From Stichopus chloronotus (taxonomy: Eukaryota; Echinodermata; Holothuroidea; Aspidochirotida; Stichopodidae), in assembly GCA_021234535.1 (NCBI GenBank), contig CM037836.1:27642769-27706768 (forward strand): DNA of 64,000 nt, written 5' to 3'. Below, in pieces: positions 62,401 through 64,000 of the stretch; within the stretch, counting starts at the first letter, position 1, and the number at the start of each line of letters is the position of its first letter. The notes below the pieces were generated by a model. The model was not told the DNA's origin, did no database searches, and saw only the letters and a list, made by a program, of their open reading frames with translations. The position numbers were made by a program, and so were the translations under genes.

Positions 62401-64000
62401 TTACAAAATACTTTTAACCTGTAACCATATGAGACGAGTGATGGGAACGTTCCGTATCTCTTGAAATGGTCAGCAACTCATATACGTTCTTTTCCTGTTG
62501 TCACAGTTTTTTTTTTTTTTTGTCTATTTTCCTCTTTTTTCCACATCATTTCTGTTGGCGCCCTTACCAGCTGTTTTACTTAATCACTTTCCTTTTGCTT
62601 CTCATTCTTTTAATATCGCGTGTAATCCACTGGTTGTTTTTTTCGAATCTCTACTTAATGTCAACACCATGGTGGTTTTATATTTTTCATCGATGCAAAG
62701 TGAATACATTAAATTCTTTTTATCTCAAAATTAATGTCGGTGGCGGTAGAAGTCACAGAGATAGAAACTACCGACTGTGCAGACGTTGGTATACTTGGTA
62801 CATGAATAATACATGGTTTGCAGCATCATCAACATCATCATCGGGTAGGAGCAGCGATTGTCTGCCGCATGCTCTCTGCGCTTTTGTATGTTTACTTGGA
62901 TGGAACGGTGTGTGACTATACTAGCACACAATGTATGCACATGTGAGTGTAGCTCTATACGCTTAGTTGATTGTGCTTTTATTTAAGGTGTGTGCGACCA
63001 TTCCTCTTACCAGTTTTATTAGAGGAAAAAAAACAAAGGCACCATGCAAAGAACTATTATACTGTACATGAATATGTCTTGTCCACCAGTGTAATTGGCA
63101 GAATATGTCATTTTTTCGTTCTCTTTTATCATGAACTTTGCTTGACTAGACAGTAAACGACTGCTAAGTCTAAAAACGGTCAGTTCGCTAAGTGACTGCA
63201 TCGTGTCAAAATCGATGGAATATTTAGTTCAATTGTATGGTCTCTTTGTTTATTATGACCTTCACGACATTACAGTCACCAATCACTGCAGTGACGTGTA
63301 TTCTTTTCGTAACTAATCGTGGTCATGAATATTCAACATGTACTGAAGAACGTTATTCGTTGTTTATTACCAAATGGAGCATACCCGTTGCTCTCTTGAT
63401 TGAAGACAAATGTGCCGTCGAGCGAATCATTTCTTCCGTTCTTCTGCCCTTAACTGGTGAACGTTCATTTTCTTGTCGCTTCTCTTGAATGAGCCCATAT
63501 GGTTTTCGAAAAATAACAGTTGGTCTTCTCTTTCTTCTTTTTTTTTTGTCGGTAGTGTATTTCTATGAAGGGAGATTATTGCTACTTACAATTAATATTC
63601 ATTATGTCTAACGTAATTTATTAGAATTGTCTGTAGATATCACCAAACACAAATGTTGCTCATACTAACCTTTCGGTGTAAGATTTTTCATTTTTCCGAT
63701 CCATTTATGTCAGCAGAACCGCACGATGTATCCTTCCGTTAACTCGCGGGTAAAAATGTTAAAACGATGGTATAATTCCGCGTGATAAACAAAGCAATGC
63801 AAACAGCATTTACCGTGATCGACACTCATTAATGCCTGCCTACCTATCGAGCGCTACGTGGCCATGAGATTTGGGCGTCCGCACTAGAAATTTCACAAAT
63901 GCTACAGGGCCTTGCAATTTCTTCCGCTGTCTAATCGTAGCTTTGCGCTCACACGGTATTCAGGCAGTTTACAAACCTGAACAAATTTAACGTTCTAGCA

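Larger units (their letters stand above)
44957..64000 (+). other. MCEE intron 4 (partial) or downstream sequence
   Basis: No terminal MCEE exon was found in this 19-kb stretch. Besides the repeats listed, 45600-49420, 50870-52430, 57000-58500 and 59420-64000 hold no recognisable gene. G-rich stretches near 47068-47110 and 48905-48965 (GTGGCAGATCCAGGAAGGG) resemble ends of a dispersed repeat. From about 60 kb on, CG dinucleotides look more frequent. Confidence 0.6.

Noticed and set aside
62466..62915. 149-codon plus-strand frame, Phe- and Leu-rich at its start
   Set aside because: It arises from T-rich sequence that gives hydrophobic residues; no family match, and the second half changes character.

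Overview
The window is animal nuclear DNA: AT-rich by eye, with short coding exons bounded by GT/AG splice sites, long introns, non-LTR retrotransposon remnants, foldback elements and many simple repeats. There are no bacterial operons, CRISPR arrays or viral genes. I infer a marine invertebrate, perhaps an echinoderm, from the style of the repeats and from how close the two proteins are to their vertebrate counterparts. The species cannot be fixed from the sequence alone.

Two genes are recognisable and they diverge from each other. On the minus strand, coding exons 1-13 of VPS33B run from the ATG at 24281 down to 567. They give about 373 residues, roughly the first 60% of a protein that is 617 residues in human; the rest lies beyond the left edge. 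VPS33B is a Sec1/Munc18-family protein that works with VIPAS39 in late endosomal and lysosome-related trafficking. On the plus strand, MCEE (methylmalonyl-CoA epimerase, mitochondrial propionyl-CoA catabolism) has a proposed first coding exon at 24798-24881 and three clear exons at 29007-29115, 29486-29541 and 44810-44956. Together they give 132 of roughly 180 residues. The terminal exon was not found and is probably beyond the right edge. The two ATGs are about 0.5 kb apart, which suggests a shared bidirectional promoter. The functions are otherwise unrelated: one is membrane trafficking, the other organic-acid metabolism.

Region by region: 1-24281 is VPS33B with its introns, which carry a 100-bp tandem repeat (2021-2306), a roughly 35-bp minisatellite (8235-8385), two copies of a 200-bp hairpin element (10506-10705, 12280-12480), a foldback element (17335-17692) and a decayed LINE (19400-20960). 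24282-24797 is the divergent promoter interval. 24798-64000 is MCEE, mostly its 15.3-kb third intron and at least 19 kb of its fourth. These introns hold four arrays of one roughly 145-bp tandem repeat family (31.2, 35.8-37.2, 55.0-55.9 and 58.9-59.4 kb), all in the same orientation. They also hold a 3.3-kb imperfect palindrome (31.8-35.07 kb), a 166-bp hairpin (37.3 kb), two copies of a TTAA-ended 350-bp element (42.4, 43.5 kb), an inverted repeat pair flanking MCEE exon 4 (41.6 and 45.3 kb), a large ATGG microsatellite (49.4-50.1 kb), a 1.9-kb nested foldback element (52.4-54.4 kb) and a tRNA-like SINE fragment (56.6 kb).

The most unusual signals are the AGGTCA half-site arrays inside the 145-bp repeats, the large palindromes, and the inverted repeats that bracket a single coding exon. 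No new protein-coding system was found.
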